A DNA stretch of 64,000 bases from contig NZ_CP032684.1 in the NCBI RefSeq assembly GCF_003627795.1, positions 783,001 to 847,000 of the forward strand, written 5' to 3'. The DNA is from Rhizobium sp. CCGE531. Lineage in GTDB: Bacteria; Pseudomonadota; Alphaproteobacteria; Rhizobiales; Rhizobiaceae. Below are positions 7,300-18,114 of this stretch, one piece after another. A program made the translations under genes and the position numbers. Numbering within the stretch: the first letter of the stretch is position 1; every line of letters begins with the position of its first letter. The notes beneath the pieces are model-generated. The model saw only the letters and a list, made by a program, of their open reading frames with translations. It was not told where the DNA came from and made no database searches.

Positions 7300-8661
7300 A
7301 TGAAAAAGATGTTTCTGATGACCGTCGCTGCCGCCGCCTTGGTGGCCGGTACGGCGATGGCGGCCGATCTGAAGTTCCAGCCCGGCCAGGACTCCAAGTT
7401 CAACTGGAAGAGCTATGACGACTTCAAGACGGCGCATGCCGACCTGAAGGGCGAGACGCTGACCATCTTCGGCCCCTGGCGCGGCGAGGACGAAGCCCTT
7501 TTCACCAGCGTCTTGAACTACTTCACCGAAGCGACCGGCGTGAACGCCAAATATTCGTCCTCGGAAAATTACGAGCAGCAGATCGTCATCGATACGCAGG
7601 CCGGTTCGCCGCCGAACGTCGCCATCCTCCCGCAGCCGGGCCTTCTCGCCAACCTCGCCAGCAAGGGCTATCTGACGCCGCTCGGCGATGATCTCGCGAG
7701 CTGGGTCAAGACGAACTACGGCGCCGGCGACAGCTGGGTCGGCTACGGCACCTACAAGGGCAAGGACGGCAAGGATGCCTTCTATGCCTTCCCCTACAAA
7801 GCCGACCTGAAGTCGCTGGTCTGGTATGTGCCCGAGAATTTCGAGGAAGCCGGCTACAAGGTTCCGACAACGATGGAGGACCTGCTCAAGCTGTCCGACC
7901 AGATCGTCAAGGATGGCGGCACGCCCTGGTGCATCGGTCTCGGTTCGGGCGGTGCGACCGGCTGGCCGGCGACCGACTGGGTCGAAGACCTGATGCTGCG
8001 CATGAACGCGCCGCAGGACTATGATCATTGGGTCGATAACTCGCTGAAGTTCAACGATCCGAAGGTCGTCTCGGTCGTCGAGGAATTCGGCAAGTTCGCC
8101 AAGAACGCGAAATATGTCGCCGGCGGCGTGGCCGCCGTGGCTTCGACCGACTTCCGCGACAGCCCGAAGGGCCTCTTCACGGTTCCGCCGAAGTGCTACA
8201 TGCACAAGCAGGCATCCTTCATCCCGTCCTTCTTCCCGGAAGGCACCAAGCTCGGCCAGGATGCGGACTTCTTCTACTTCCCGCCCTTCGCCGCGCATCC
8301 GGAACTCGGCAAGCCGGTTCTCGGCGCAGGCACGCTGGCAGCCGTTACCAAGGATTCGAAGGCTGCGCGCGCTTTCATCCAGTTCCTGCAGACGCCGATC
8401 GCCCAGGAGGTCTGGATGGCGCAGTCCGGCTTCCTGACGCCGTACAAGGCCGTCAATACCGCGGCTTACGCCAACGACACCCTGCGCAAGGAAGGCGAGA
8501 CCCTGACTTCGGCGACCACCTTCCGCTTTGACGGTTCCGACCTGATGCCGGGCAAGATCGGCGCGGGCTCGTTCTGGACCGGTATGGTGGACTTTGTCGG
8601 CGGCAAGTCTGCCCAGGACGTTGCCGACGGTGTTCAGAAGTCCTGGGACGCCATCAAGTAA
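7300..8661 (+). CDS. aglE: Alpha-glucoside ABC transporter, solute-binding protein
   Basis: A 453-residue periplasmic sugar-binding protein of the extracellular family 1 type. It starts with a Sec signal peptide (MKKMFLMTVAAAALVAGTAMA, cleaved before ADLKF), followed by the two-lobed binding fold (ETLTIFGPWRGEDEALFTSVLNYF; GLLANLASKGYLTPLGDDL; PWCIGLGSGGATGWPATDWVEDLML). Start ATG at 7300 has GGGAGGA 7 bases upstream. It is the first gene of aglEFGAK. In S. meliloti this system takes up sucrose, maltose and trehalose; the same range is likely here but is inferred. A strong hairpin lies just after the stop codon. Confidence 0.92.
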   Translation: MKKMFLMTVAAAALVAGTAMAADLKFQPGQDSKFNWKSYDDFKTAHADLKGETLTIFGPWRGEDEALFTSVLNYFTEATGVNAKYSSSENYEQQIVIDTQAGSPPNVAILPQPGLLANLASKGYLTPLGDDLASWVKTNYGAGDSWVGYGTYKGKDGKDAFYAFPYKADLKSLVWYVPENFEEAGYKVPTTMEDLLKLSDQIVKDGGTPWCIGLGSGGATGWPATDWVEDLMLRMNAPQDYDHWVDNSLKFNDPKVVSVVEEFGKFAKNAKYVAGGVAAVASTDFRDSPKGLFTVPPKCYMHKQASFIPSFFPEGTKLGQDADFFYFPPFAAHPELGKPVLGAGTLAAVTKDSKAARAFIQFLQTPIAQEVWMAQSGFLTPYKAVNTAAYANDTLRKEGETLTSATTFRFDGSDLMPGKIGAGSFWTGMVDFVGGKSAQDVADGVQKSWDAIK

Positions 8662-8675
8662 GACATCATAGTCCA

Positions 8676-8701
8676 GCGCCGCCGGTCAAAGCCGGCGGCG
8701 C
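8676..8701 (+). repeat. Strong hairpin between aglE and aglF
   Basis: GCGCCGCCGG at 8676-8685 pairs perfectly with CCGGCGGCGC at 8692-8701 around a 6-base loop. No T-run follows, so read-through into aglF is expected. It may protect the aglE message 3' end or partly attenuate the downstream genes. Confidence 0.75.
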
Positions 8702-8785
8702 CAAACAACATATAACGGCGCGCCCCTATGCGCGGCCGATGCCGGACTGATGGACTTAAAGCAGGTAAATTCGGGGAGGGAATGG

Positions 8786-9802
8786 ATGTTTTCGCAGATC
8801 GTATCGGCGATTGGCGCCATGATATTCGGCGTTGCCATTTGCGCCGCTTATTTCTGGTTCTCCAACAAGCTCTTGGACTTGATCTTCCCGGCAAGGGAAG
8901 GAGATGACGTCCATCGGGCGGCCGTCAACCTTCGACGCCGCGGTCTCATCCGCCCCTGGCTGTTCCTGGGGCCGGCGCTGTTCCTGTTGGTCGTCTATCT
9001 CGTCTATCCCGTCGTGGCGACGTTCATCCTGTCCTTCTATGGACCGGACGGCAGCAAATTCGTCGGCGGCGCCAACTATCTCTGGGCGCTCAACGACACC
9101 GAATTCCGCCAATCGATCTTCAACAACATCCTCTGGCTTGCCGTCGTGCCGGCCGCCTGCACCTTCTTCGGCCTTGTCATCGCCGTCATGACCGACCGCA
9201 TCTGGTGGGGCAATATCGCCAAGGCGGTCATCTTCATGCCGATGGCGATCTCCTTTGTCGGCGCCTCGGTCATCTGGAAGTTCATTTACGAATATCGTGG
9301 CGGCACCGACACGCAGATCGGCCTCCTGAATGCGATCGTCAAGCTTTTCGGCGGCACGCCGGAGGTCTGGATCACCATTCCGTTCTGGAACAACTTCTTC
9401 CTGATGGTGATGCTGATCTGGATCCAGACCGGCTTTGCCATGGTCATCCTCTCGGCGGCCCTGCGCGGCATTCCGGAAGAAACCATCGAAGCCGCCGTCA
9501 TCGATGGCGCCAATGGCTGGCAGATCTTCTGGAAGATCATGGTGCCGCAGGTATGGGGCACGATCGCCACGGTCTGGACCACCATCACCATCCTCGTCCT
9601 CAAGGTTTTCGATATCGTGCTCACCATGACCAACGGTCAGTGGAACACGATGGTCCTTGCAAACCTGATGTTCAACTGGTTGTTCCGCGGCGGCGGCGAT
9701 TCCGGCCGAAGTGCCGTCATAGCGCTCGTCATCATGGTCGCGGTGACGCCGATCATGATCTGGAACATCCGTCGTGCAAACGCAGAAACGAAGGGGCGCT
9801 GA
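8786..9802 (+). CDS. aglF: Alpha-glucoside ABC transporter, permease
   Basis: A 338-residue inner-membrane permease of the MalF type. The N-terminal membrane segment (IVSAIGAMIFGVAICAAYFW) precedes the next (LFLGPALFLLVVYLVYPVV), and the EAA-type loop that docks on the ATPase is visible as EETIEAAVIDGANGWQIFWKIMVP in the last third. ATG at 8786 has GGAGGG upstream. One base separates its stop from the aglG start, so the two permeases are probably made together as a heterodimer with AglG. Confidence 0.9.
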   Translation: MFSQIVSAIGAMIFGVAICAAYFWFSNKLLDLIFPAREGDDVHRAAVNLRRRGLIRPWLFLGPALFLLVVYLVYPVVATFILSFYGPDGSKFVGGANYLWALNDTEFRQSIFNNILWLAVVPAACTFFGLVIAVMTDRIWWGNIAKAVIFMPMAISFVGASVIWKFIYEYRGGTDTQIGLLNAIVKLFGGTPEVWITIPFWNNFFLMVMLIWIQTGFAMVILSAALRGIPEETIEAAVIDGANGWQIFWKIMVPQVWGTIATVWTTITILVLKVFDIVLTMTNGQWNTMVLANLMFNWLFRGGGDSGRSAVIALVIMVAVTPIMIWNIRRANAETKGR

Positions 9803-9803
9803 C

Positions 9804-10958
9804 ATGATTGGAAATCTCGGTCGTATCGGTCCCGCCCGCATCTTCGTTCATGCCGCGGTGCTGCTCATCGTCCTCCTCTGGCTGCTGCCGACGCTCGGCA
9901 TCTTCGTCACTGCGCTGCGCGACAGGGATCAGATCGTCGCTTCCGGCTGGTGGACGGCGTTTGCCGGTTCCTCGCGCACCACGGCCGCCCGTCTCGACGG
10001 GCCGGACAAGGCAAAGCCCGATGGCGCGAATTTCGTGATATCAGGCGCGCTTACTGTTGAAGGCGGCGGCAAGATCCAGTCCTTCGGTCTGCGCGTGCAG
10101 GAGCCGGCGGCCTACAAGGCCGGCTCGCCTGCGCAACTGGAGAACGGCGAGACCCTCACCATCAACGCCGACGGCAGCTACCGCTATCAGAAGAGCGGCG
10201 CGTTTGAAGCCGATGCGCGCGCCAAGCGGGTCTATTTGACCGTCGCCACGCCGCCGCAATTCACCCTCGACAACTACCGCGGCGTGCTCGGCGGCGAGGG
10301 CATCGGCCAGTCCTTCATCAACTCGCTGACGGTGACGATCCCGGCGACGGTCATTCCGATCCTGATCGCCGCCTTTGCGGCCTATGCGCTGGCCTGGATG
10401 GAGTTTCCCGGACGCGCGATCCTGATCGCGCTCGTCGTGGGCCTGATCGTCGTGCCGCTGCAGATGTCACTGATCCCGCTCCTGCGTATCTATAACGAGA
10501 TCGGCCAGATCTTCGGCGTACCGTCGAAGACCTATCCGGGCATCTGGATGGCGCATACGGCCTTCGGCCTGCCGCTCGCCATCTATCTGCTGCGCAATTA
10601 TATTTCCGGCCTACCCAAGGAGATCATCGAATCCGCCCGCGTCGACGGCGCCAGCGATTTCGATATCTTCGTCAAGATCATCCTGCCGCTGTCGTTCCCG
10701 GCGCTTGCCTCCTTCGCGATCTTCCAGTTCCTCTGGGTATGGAACGACCTCTTGATCGCCATGGTGTTCCTCGGCACCGATAAGGACCACCTGGTCCTGA
10801 CAGCCGCTCTCAACGCGCTGCTCGGCTCGCGCGGCGGCAATTGGGAGATTCTGACGGCATCGGCCTTTGTCACCATCATTATTCCGCTCCTCGTCTTCTT
10901 CGGTCTGCAGCGCTATCTCGTGCGCGGTCTGCTTGCCGGGTCGGTGAAGGGGGGCTGA
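9804..10958 (+). CDS. aglG: Alpha-glucoside ABC transporter, permease with periplasmic insert
   Basis: A 384-residue permease, about 100 residues longer than a typical MalG. The extra sequence lies between the first membrane segment (VHAAVLLIVLLWLLPTLGIFVTAL) and the core permease. At about residues 40-155 there is a polar, probably beta-rich periplasmic region (for example GALTVEGGGKIQSFGLRVQ and TINADGSYRYQKSG). The core carries several membrane segments and the EAA loop (PKEIIESARVDGASDFDIFVKIILP). It pairs with AglF. The insert is probably a family trait of AglG rather than a new fusion, but its role is not known to me. Confidence 0.9.
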   Translation: MIGNLGRIGPARIFVHAAVLLIVLLWLLPTLGIFVTALRDRDQIVASGWWTAFAGSSRTTAARLDGPDKAKPDGANFVISGALTVEGGGKIQSFGLRVQEPAAYKAGSPAQLENGETLTINADGSYRYQKSGAFEADARAKRVYLTVATPPQFTLDNYRGVLGGEGIGQSFINSLTVTIPATVIPILIAAFAAYALAWMEFPGRAILIALVVGLIVVPLQMSLIPLLRIYNEIGQIFGVPSKTYPGIWMAHTAFGLPLAIYLLRNYISGLPKEIIESARVDGASDFDIFVKIILPLSFPALASFAIFQFLWVWNDLLIAMVFLGTDKDHLVLTAALNALLGSRGGNWEILTASAFVTIIIPLLVFFGLQRYLVRGLLAGSVKGG

Positions 10959-10993
10959 TACAAAAACACATACTCACACAGGACCCATTCAGC

Positions 10994-12646
10994 ATGAGCA
11001 TTGCTCTTCAATCGGCTTCGGAAGTTGACAAGGACTGGTGGCGCGGCGCGGTGATCTATCAGATCTATCCGCGCTCCTATCAGGACTCCAACGGCGACGG
11101 CATCGGCGACCTCAAGGGTATCGCCGTCCGTCTGCCGCATGTCGCAGCACTCGGTGTCGACGCGATCTGGATTTCGCCGTTCTTCACCTCGCCGATGCGT
11201 GATTTCGGCTACGACGTCTCCAATTACGAAGACGTCGACCCGATCTTCGGCTCGCTGGCCGATTTCGATGCGATGATGACGGAAGCCCATCGCCTCGGCA
11301 TCAAGGTGATGATCGATCTGGTGCTGTCACATAGCTCGGATCGTCATCCTTGGTTCGTCGAAAGCCGTTCGGGCAAGAACAATCCCAAGGCTGACTGGTA
11401 CGTCTGGGCCGACGCCAAGCCGGATGGCACGCCGCCCAGCAACTGGCTGTCGATCTTCGGCGGCTCGGCCTGGGCGTGGGATCCGACCCGCATGCAATAT
11501 TACCTGCACAATTTCCTGACCTCGCAGCCGGATATGAACCTGCACAATCCCGAAGTGCAGGAGCGCTTGCTTGATGTCGTGCGTTTCTGGCTCGACCGCG
11601 GTGTCGATGGCTTCCGCCTCGATACGATCAACTTCTACTTCCACGACAAGGAACTGCGCGACAATCCGGCGCTGGAGCCCGCGCGCCGCAACGCCTCCAC
11701 CGCGCCGGCGGTCAATCCCTATAATTTTCAGGAGCATCTCTACGACAAGAACCGTCCCGAGAACCTGGAATTCCTGAAGCGTTTCCGTGCCGTGCTCGAC
11801 GAATATCCGGCCATCGCCGCCGTCGGCGAAGTCGGCGACAGCCAGCGCGGCCTTGAGATCGTCGGAGAGTACACCTCCGGCGGCGACAAGATGCATATGT
11901 GCTACGCCTTCGAATTCCTGTCGCCGGACGCGCTGTCGCCAGATCGCGTCGAGGAGGTCATGAAGGATTTTGCAGCGGCCGCTCCCGAGGGTTGGGCCTG
12001 CTGGGCGTTCTCCAATCATGACGTCGTGCGCCATATCAGCCGCTGGGGCAATCTGGTCGCCGATCGCGATGCCTTCGCCAAGCTTTATGCGGCGCTGCTG
12101 CTGACCCTGCGCGGTTCCGTCTGCCTCTATCAGGGCGAGGAACTGGCGCTCACGGAAGCCGATCTCGCCTATCAGGACCTGCAGGATCCTTACGGCATTC
12201 AATTCTGGCCGGAGTTCAAGGGCCGCGATGGCTGCCGCACGCCCATGGTCTGGGACAGCCAGGTTACGCAGGGCGGCTTTTCCACCGTCAAGCCCTGGCT
12301 GCCGGTGCCGGTCGAGCACATCCTGCGCGCCGTCAGCGTCCAGCAGGGCGATGAGACTTCGGTGCTGGAACAGTACCGCCGCTTCCTCGCCTTCCGCAAA
12401 CAGCATCCGGCCTTCGCCAAGGGCGAGATCGCGTTCTGGGAGCCGCAGGGCGACGTGCTCGTCTACAGCCGCACTTATGCCGGCGAGACCATTCTTTGCG
12501 CCTTCAACATGAGCCCTGTCGAAGCGATGGTGGCTCTGCCTGACGGGAACTGGCAGGTGTTGACGGGACACGGCTTCACCAGCAACAACTACGGCAACAA
12601 GATCGATATTCCGGCCTGGAGCGCTTATTTCGCGCGTCTTGCCTGA
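10994..12646 (+). CDS. aglA: Alpha-glucosidase, GH13 family
   Basis: A 550-residue cytosolic glycoside hydrolase that splits imported alpha-glucosides to glucose (and fructose from sucrose). The family 13 signature is complete: GVDAIWISPFF, DLVLSHSSDRHPWF, GVDGFRLDTINFYF with the nucleophile Asp210, GEVGDS with the acid/base Glu279, and FSNHDVVR with Asp343. No signal peptide is present, fitting intracellular action on transported sugar. ATG at 10994 was chosen because the protein then begins just before the barrel (DWWRGAVIYQIYPRSY); the frame extends upstream inside aglG. It sits between the permease and ATPase genes of one operon. Confidence 0.93.
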   Translation: MSIALQSASEVDKDWWRGAVIYQIYPRSYQDSNGDGIGDLKGIAVRLPHVAALGVDAIWISPFFTSPMRDFGYDVSNYEDVDPIFGSLADFDAMMTEAHRLGIKVMIDLVLSHSSDRHPWFVESRSGKNNPKADWYVWADAKPDGTPPSNWLSIFGGSAWAWDPTRMQYYLHNFLTSQPDMNLHNPEVQERLLDVVRFWLDRGVDGFRLDTINFYFHDKELRDNPALEPARRNASTAPAVNPYNFQEHLYDKNRPENLEFLKRFRAVLDEYPAIAAVGEVGDSQRGLEIVGEYTSGGDKMHMCYAFEFLSPDALSPDRVEEVMKDFAAAAPEGWACWAFSNHDVVRHISRWGNLVADRDAFAKLYAALLLTLRGSVCLYQGEELALTEADLAYQDLQDPYGIQFWPEFKGRDGCRTPMVWDSQVTQGGFSTVKPWLPVPVEHILRAVSVQQGDETSVLEQYRRFLAFRKQHPAFAKGEIAFWEPQGDVLVYSRTYAGETILCAFNMSPVEAMVALPDGNWQVLTGHGFTSNNYGNKIDIPAWSAYFARLA

Positions 12647-12666
12647 CCTTTGGGAGGAGGAGCATA

Positions 12667-13755
12667 ATGACGGGACTTGTTCTGAAGGATATCAAGAAAT
12701 CCTACGGCAGCGTGCATGTGCTGCACGGCATCGATCTGGAGATCAACGAGGGCGAGTTCATCGTCTTCGTCGGTCCGTCCGGCTGCGGCAAATCCACCTT
12801 GCTGCGCATGATCGCCGGCCTCGAGAGCATCACCTCAGGCGATATGATGATCGCCGGGCAGAAGGTGAACGAGGTGCCGCCCTCCCGGCGCGGCATCGCC
12901 ATGGTCTTCCAGTCCTATGCGCTCTATCCGCATATGACCGTCTACGACAACATGGCCTTCGGCATGCGCATTGCCGGCGAAAGCAAGCAGGAGATCGACC
13001 GCCGCGTGCGCGGGGCGGCGGCAAGCCTGCAGCTCACGCAGTATCTCGCGCGTCTGCCGAAAGCACTTTCGGGCGGTCAGCGCCAGCGCGTCGCCATCGG
13101 CCGCGCCATCTGCCGCAATCCGAAGGTCTTCCTGTTCGACGAGCCGCTGTCGAACCTCGACGCGGCCCTGCGCGTCGCGACCCGCATCGAGATCGCCAAG
13201 CTCAGCGACTCCATGCCCGATACGACGATGATCTACGTCACCCACGACCAGGTGGAGGCCATGACGCTTGCCGATCGCATCGTCGTGCTGTCGGCCGGCC
13301 GCGTGGAGCAGGTCGGCGCCCCCCTCGAACTCTACGAGCGCCCGGCCAACCTGTTCGTCGCAAAGTTCATCGGCTCGCCGGCCATGAACATCATCCCCGC
13401 CACCGTCACCGAGGCCGGCGCGACGACGACCGTGACGCTGACGGGCGGCAAGTCGGTGACGCTCGACATTCAGACGGCAGCCTCCGAGAAGGGCAAGACG
13501 GCAAGCTTCGGCGTGCGTCCGGAAGACCTGCGTATCGCGACCGGTGACGACTATCTTTTCGAAGGCGAGGTTTCCATCGTCGAGGCGCTCGGGGAGGTGA
13601 CGCAGCTCTATATCGAAGGCCTGGTCGATGGCGAGCCGATCATCGTCAAGATCCCCGGTATCGCCGATATCCACCGGGGCCAGAAGATGCGCTTCGCCGC
13701 CGACCGGCAGAAGCCGCATCTCTTCGATGCCGAGGGCCATTCCTATCGCAAGTAG
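12667..13755 (+). CDS. aglK: Alpha-glucoside ABC transporter, ATP-binding protein
   Basis: A 362-residue MalK/UgpC-type ATPase. Walker A GPSGCGKST at residues 36-44, the Q-loop in MVFQSYALYPHMTV, signature LSGGQRQRVAIGRAI, Walker B VFLFDEPLSNLD and switch His in YVTHDQVEAMTLADR are all intact. The C-terminal third (about 235-362) is the regulatory OB-fold domain (GVRPEDLRI; DRQKPHLFDAEG). ATG at 12667 has GGGAGGAGGAG upstream. It closes the aglEFGAK operon. MalK-type subunits are sometimes shared between sugar transporters, so it could serve others as well. Confidence 0.93.
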   Translation: MTGLVLKDIKKSYGSVHVLHGIDLEINEGEFIVFVGPSGCGKSTLLRMIAGLESITSGDMMIAGQKVNEVPPSRRGIAMVFQSYALYPHMTVYDNMAFGMRIAGESKQEIDRRVRGAAASLQLTQYLARLPKALSGGQRQRVAIGRAICRNPKVFLFDEPLSNLDAALRVATRIEIAKLSDSMPDTTMIYVTHDQVEAMTLADRIVVLSAGRVEQVGAPLELYERPANLFVAKFIGSPAMNIIPATVTEAGATTTVTLTGGKSVTLDIQTAASEKGKTASFGVRPEDLRIATGDDYLFEGEVSIVEALGEVTQLYIEGLVDGEPIIVKIPGIADIHRGQKMRFAADRQKPHLFDAEGHSYRK

Positions 13756-13886
13756 GCGCTCATGGGACGACGCCGGCTCAAGCAAAGGTGAACAACAAAA
13801 TTCAACTTGGGCTGGCGCGTTCAAACCTTCTGTTAAATACCCGCTGATAGTCTCGTCTTTGTAATATACCCCAGGGATTTACTAAG

Positions 13887-14300
13887 ATGGCCGCTTTCGG
13901 CAGAGCTAATTCAGGTCAGCATTTCCTCAACAAGGAAGAATCCTTCATGTATGACCGCGAAGCGCGGTTCCGCATGGAGGATACGATGAACGCGGCGCGG
14001 CTCGAATACACCGAAAAAGGTGTGATGAACCTTGCGTCCCGCCGTTGCGATATTATCCGCATCTCGCAGAGCAGCGCGGTTCTCGCGATCCTCACCCAAT
14101 ATAATCTACCGAAGCAATTCTATCTGGATATTCCCGATGCCCGCATCACCAAGGTTGGCTGCGTGCTCATGAAGGTATTCCCCAACAATACGGTGGAAGT
14201 CCGTTTCCTGCGGCTCCTCACGGATAAGGAAATGAACAAGATCTTCGTCTACAGCACGCATCCGGCCCACAAAAACCGCGTGCTCGACATCAAGGCTTGA
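13887..14300 (+). CDS. PilZ-domain-like small protein
   Basis: A 137-residue soluble protein with no clear close match. The segment NLASRRCDIIRISQSSAVL (about residues 48-66) has the layout of a PilZ domain: arginines followed by D-x-S-x-x-G/A. The strands after it (FYLDIPDARITKVGCVLMKVFPNNTVEVRFLRL) fit the small beta-barrel. The canonical RxxxR and DxSxxG c-di-GMP residues are only partly kept, so nucleotide binding is doubtful. An alternative start at ATG 13947 has AAGGAAG before it. It stands alone between aglK and a TetR gene and is the kind of small regulator that could link motility or surface genes to second messengers. Confidence 0.55.
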   Translation: MAAFGRANSGQHFLNKEESFMYDREARFRMEDTMNAARLEYTEKGVMNLASRRCDIIRISQSSAVLAILTQYNLPKQFYLDIPDARITKVGCVLMKVFPNNTVEVRFLRLLTDKEMNKIFVYSTHPAHKNRVLDIKA

Positions 14301-14347
14301 TCAACGACCACAAGAGGCAGGTTTGAGCGATCCATGCGGCTGACGGA

Positions 14348-14944
14348 TCAGATTTCCGTTCGCCATTTCCGGAGAGCATCCTCAAGATACTCAAGCAGCG
14401 GCAGCCTGCCATTTTCCTGTAGCCATTTGTCGACCGACAGGCGAAGCGGGCTCACTGCGATCATCGAAACCAGCCGTAGACCGTCCCGGTCCCTCGTCGG
14501 AAACAGTTCGCACAGGGCTTGATAGGCGATTTGTTCGAGCTGCAGGGAGTTACCTCGCGTACGGGCGCGCAGGGTTTCGCTTTGACGTAAAAGCCTGGCC
14601 GTCTCAAGAAGCTGTGGTGCTTCCGCCTCGAGGCGGGTCACAAGTCCCAGGGTTGCTTGATGAACCACCTCGACCGGTCGCCCGGCTGAAGCATTCTCCA
14701 TGATGCCCACCCGAAGCGCGTCCATGTATCCGCGCTGATGCGCCAGAAGAATGTCGTCCTTGCTTTTGAAGTAATAGAAGAAGGTCCGGCGGGAAATGCC
14801 GGCCGCTGCCGCAATCTCGTCGATCGTCGTTTCCTGATATCCCTTCGCAAGAAAGGATTTCATTCCGGCTTCCGCTATGCGTTGAAATGTAAGGCGCCGC
14901 TTGCGCTCGCGCAGGCCTTCCGGCTTTGAGGTTGCATCTTGCAT
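14348..14944 (-). CDS. TetR-family transcriptional regulator
   Basis: A 198-residue regulator. The N-terminal helix-turn-helix is clear (RIAEAGMKSFLAKGYQETTIDEIAAAAGISRRTFFYYFKSKDDIL, about residues 22-66), followed by a helical ligand domain that I cannot assign to an inducer. It is divergent to the DUF3313-like lipoprotein gene, with a 9-bp inverted repeat (15072-15110) in the shared gap, so this lipoprotein is the most likely target. The C-terminal part resembles the MftR/AcrR-type helical fold used by many TetR proteins. Confidence 0.85.
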   Translation of the reverse strand: MQDATSKPEGLRERKRRLTFQRIAEAGMKSFLAKGYQETTIDEIAAAAGISRRTFFYYFKSKDDILLAHQRGYMDALRVGIMENASAGRPVEVVHQATLGLVTRLEAEAPQLLETARLLRQSETLRARTRGNSLQLEQIAYQALCELFPTRDRDGLRLVSMIAVSPLRLSVDKWLQENGRLPLLEYLEDALRKWRTEI

Positions 14945-15071
14945 CGGGCCATTCTGGCATGAGTCGCAACGCCACTCAAATCATGGACATGCCTTCTGGC
15001 TTCCTTCTTAGAGATCTCAATTCACGGTAAAATAATTCTTTCGCTTCGCCTCCCGATTGCCGCAAAGTGGC

Positions 15072-15110
15072 CAACATTAATTTTTACACCAAGTGCGATA
15101 TTTAATGTTG
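15072..15110. promoter_or_regulatory. Inverted repeat in the TetR/lipoprotein gap
   Basis: CAACATTAA at 15072-15080 and TTAATGTTG at 15102-15110 form a perfect 9-bp inverted repeat with a 21-base spacer. It lies 42 bases before the lipoprotein start. It may be the TetR operator or flank the promoter. Confidence 0.5.
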
Positions 15111-15151
15111 ATGCTGAATGTTCATAACCGGGTGCAGGAGCACAAACATCG

Positions 15152-16072
15152 ATGCCAGCCAATGCAATCTCAAATCATGATGGAAATAGGGCCTATGGTC
15201 CATGTGTCGCCGAAAGTCGTCGGAGGCCCGATATCTGGTCGACGGCTCTTCTATTGAGCCTGCTGACGGGCTGCGCCGCCGCGCCGCTGGATCGCGCGGG
15301 ATCCTTGCGGTCCTATGACGGCCTGACCCGATCGAACGGGCTGGTCGCCCGCTCGCTTCTTCGGGTGAGCAGGGATGATATTCTTGCGGCGAAGACCATA
15401 AAGATCATTCCGACTGCTTTTTCGATGCGGGCTGAAAGCGCCGCTTTCACGCCCGAGCAACGCAACCTCGTCACCAATGCCGTGGACAGGGCGCTTTGCT
15501 CCGGATTGAGCGAACGCTTCGTCGTCGTCGGCCTGTCCGAGCCGGCGGATCTGACCATCCGCGCCGTCGTGACGCAAGTCAAAGCGACGAATGCGACTGC
15601 CGTCGGCATCTCGAAAGTCGCGTCCGTGGGCAAGAGCCTATTGTTGCCGAATGTGCCCGTGCCCGTCCCCCGCATTCCGATCGGCATGGGCAGCCTCTCC
15701 CTCGAGGCGGAGGCTCTCAACCCCCAGGGCGTGCAGAGGGCTGTCATGATCTGGGGACGTGGCGCAAACGCATTTCTCGATTCGGGAACGGTTGCCAGGG
15801 AAGGGGATGCCTATAGCCTTGCCGTCAAATTCGGCGGCGATTTCAGCAAGATGCTGGTCAAGGGCAAGACGCCGTTCGGAGCAACGCCTTCGATGCCATC
15901 CAAAGCGAAGCTTGCCGCGCTCGTCGGCCGCACACCGAAATATGAAGCCTGCAAAGTATTCGGCAAGTCGCCGGGTGTGAAGGGCTTCGTGGGAGCCCGC
16001 CTTGGTCTTCCGCCCGCATGGACGGACAAGGCTCCGGCGAATACGGAAAAAACGGCATCGAAGGCCCCGTAA
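15152..16072 (+). CDS. DUF3313-like putative lipoprotein
   Basis: A 306-residue protein. After a polar stretch, residues about 30-46 form a lipoprotein signal (WSTALLLSLLTGCAA, lipobox LLTGC), which suggests the true start may lie nearer the signal than the ATG used here. The mature part has the DUF3313 look: LRSYDGLTRSNGL near the start, IRAVVTQVKATN and LSLEAEALNPQGVQRAVMIWGRGAN later. Function is unknown; the family is probably periplasmic and membrane-attached. Its stop codon (16070-16072) lies in the loop of the terminator hairpin of the opposing zwf-pgl-edd operon. Confidence 0.65.
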   Translation: MPANAISNHDGNRAYGPCVAESRRRPDIWSTALLLSLLTGCAAAPLDRAGSLRSYDGLTRSNGLVARSLLRVSRDDILAAKTIKIIPTAFSMRAESAAFTPEQRNLVTNAVDRALCSGLSERFVVVGLSEPADLTIRAVVTQVKATNATAVGISKVASVGKSLLLPNVPVPVPRIPIGMGSLSLEAEALNPQGVQRAVMIWGRGANAFLDSGTVAREGDAYSLAVKFGGDFSKMLVKGKTPFGATPSMPSKAKLAALVGRTPKYEACKVFGKSPGVKGFVGARLGLPPAWTDKAPANTEKTASKAP

Positions 16073-16086
16073 TCAGCCTTCGATGC
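16047..16086 (-). terminator. Intrinsic terminator of zwf-pgl-edd
   Basis: On the minus strand an 11-bp perfect stem (16055-16065 with 16076-16086), 10-base loop, is followed by CG and six T's (16047-16052). It lies 27 bases past the edd stop. The convergent lipoprotein gene ends inside its loop. Confidence 0.85.
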
Positions 16087-16113
16087 AGTCTTGCCTATAT
16101 TCGGCGGAAAACC

Positions 16114-17937
<1,824 letters not shown>

Positions 17938-18114
17938 GGTCGATCTGCCTCCGTCTGTTTTGCGCAGTGCCCGTAAGATCTGCTCGATCTGTCCTGGTAG
18001 AGGGCTTGGCGCGGGGTCCAAAAGTCCATGCGTTGCCGATACGCCCAGAAGGGCGCATGGCGCAGCACATGTTGCTGTGTCTTTCAGGGTTCGATGACGA
18101 GCCTGCCGGCTGTG

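Noticed and set aside
6993..7403. N-terminal extension of aglR in the open frame
   Set aside because: It would cover the operator region and lacks a ribosome binding site. The GTG at 6992 with GGAGGAG starts exactly at the helix-turn-helix.
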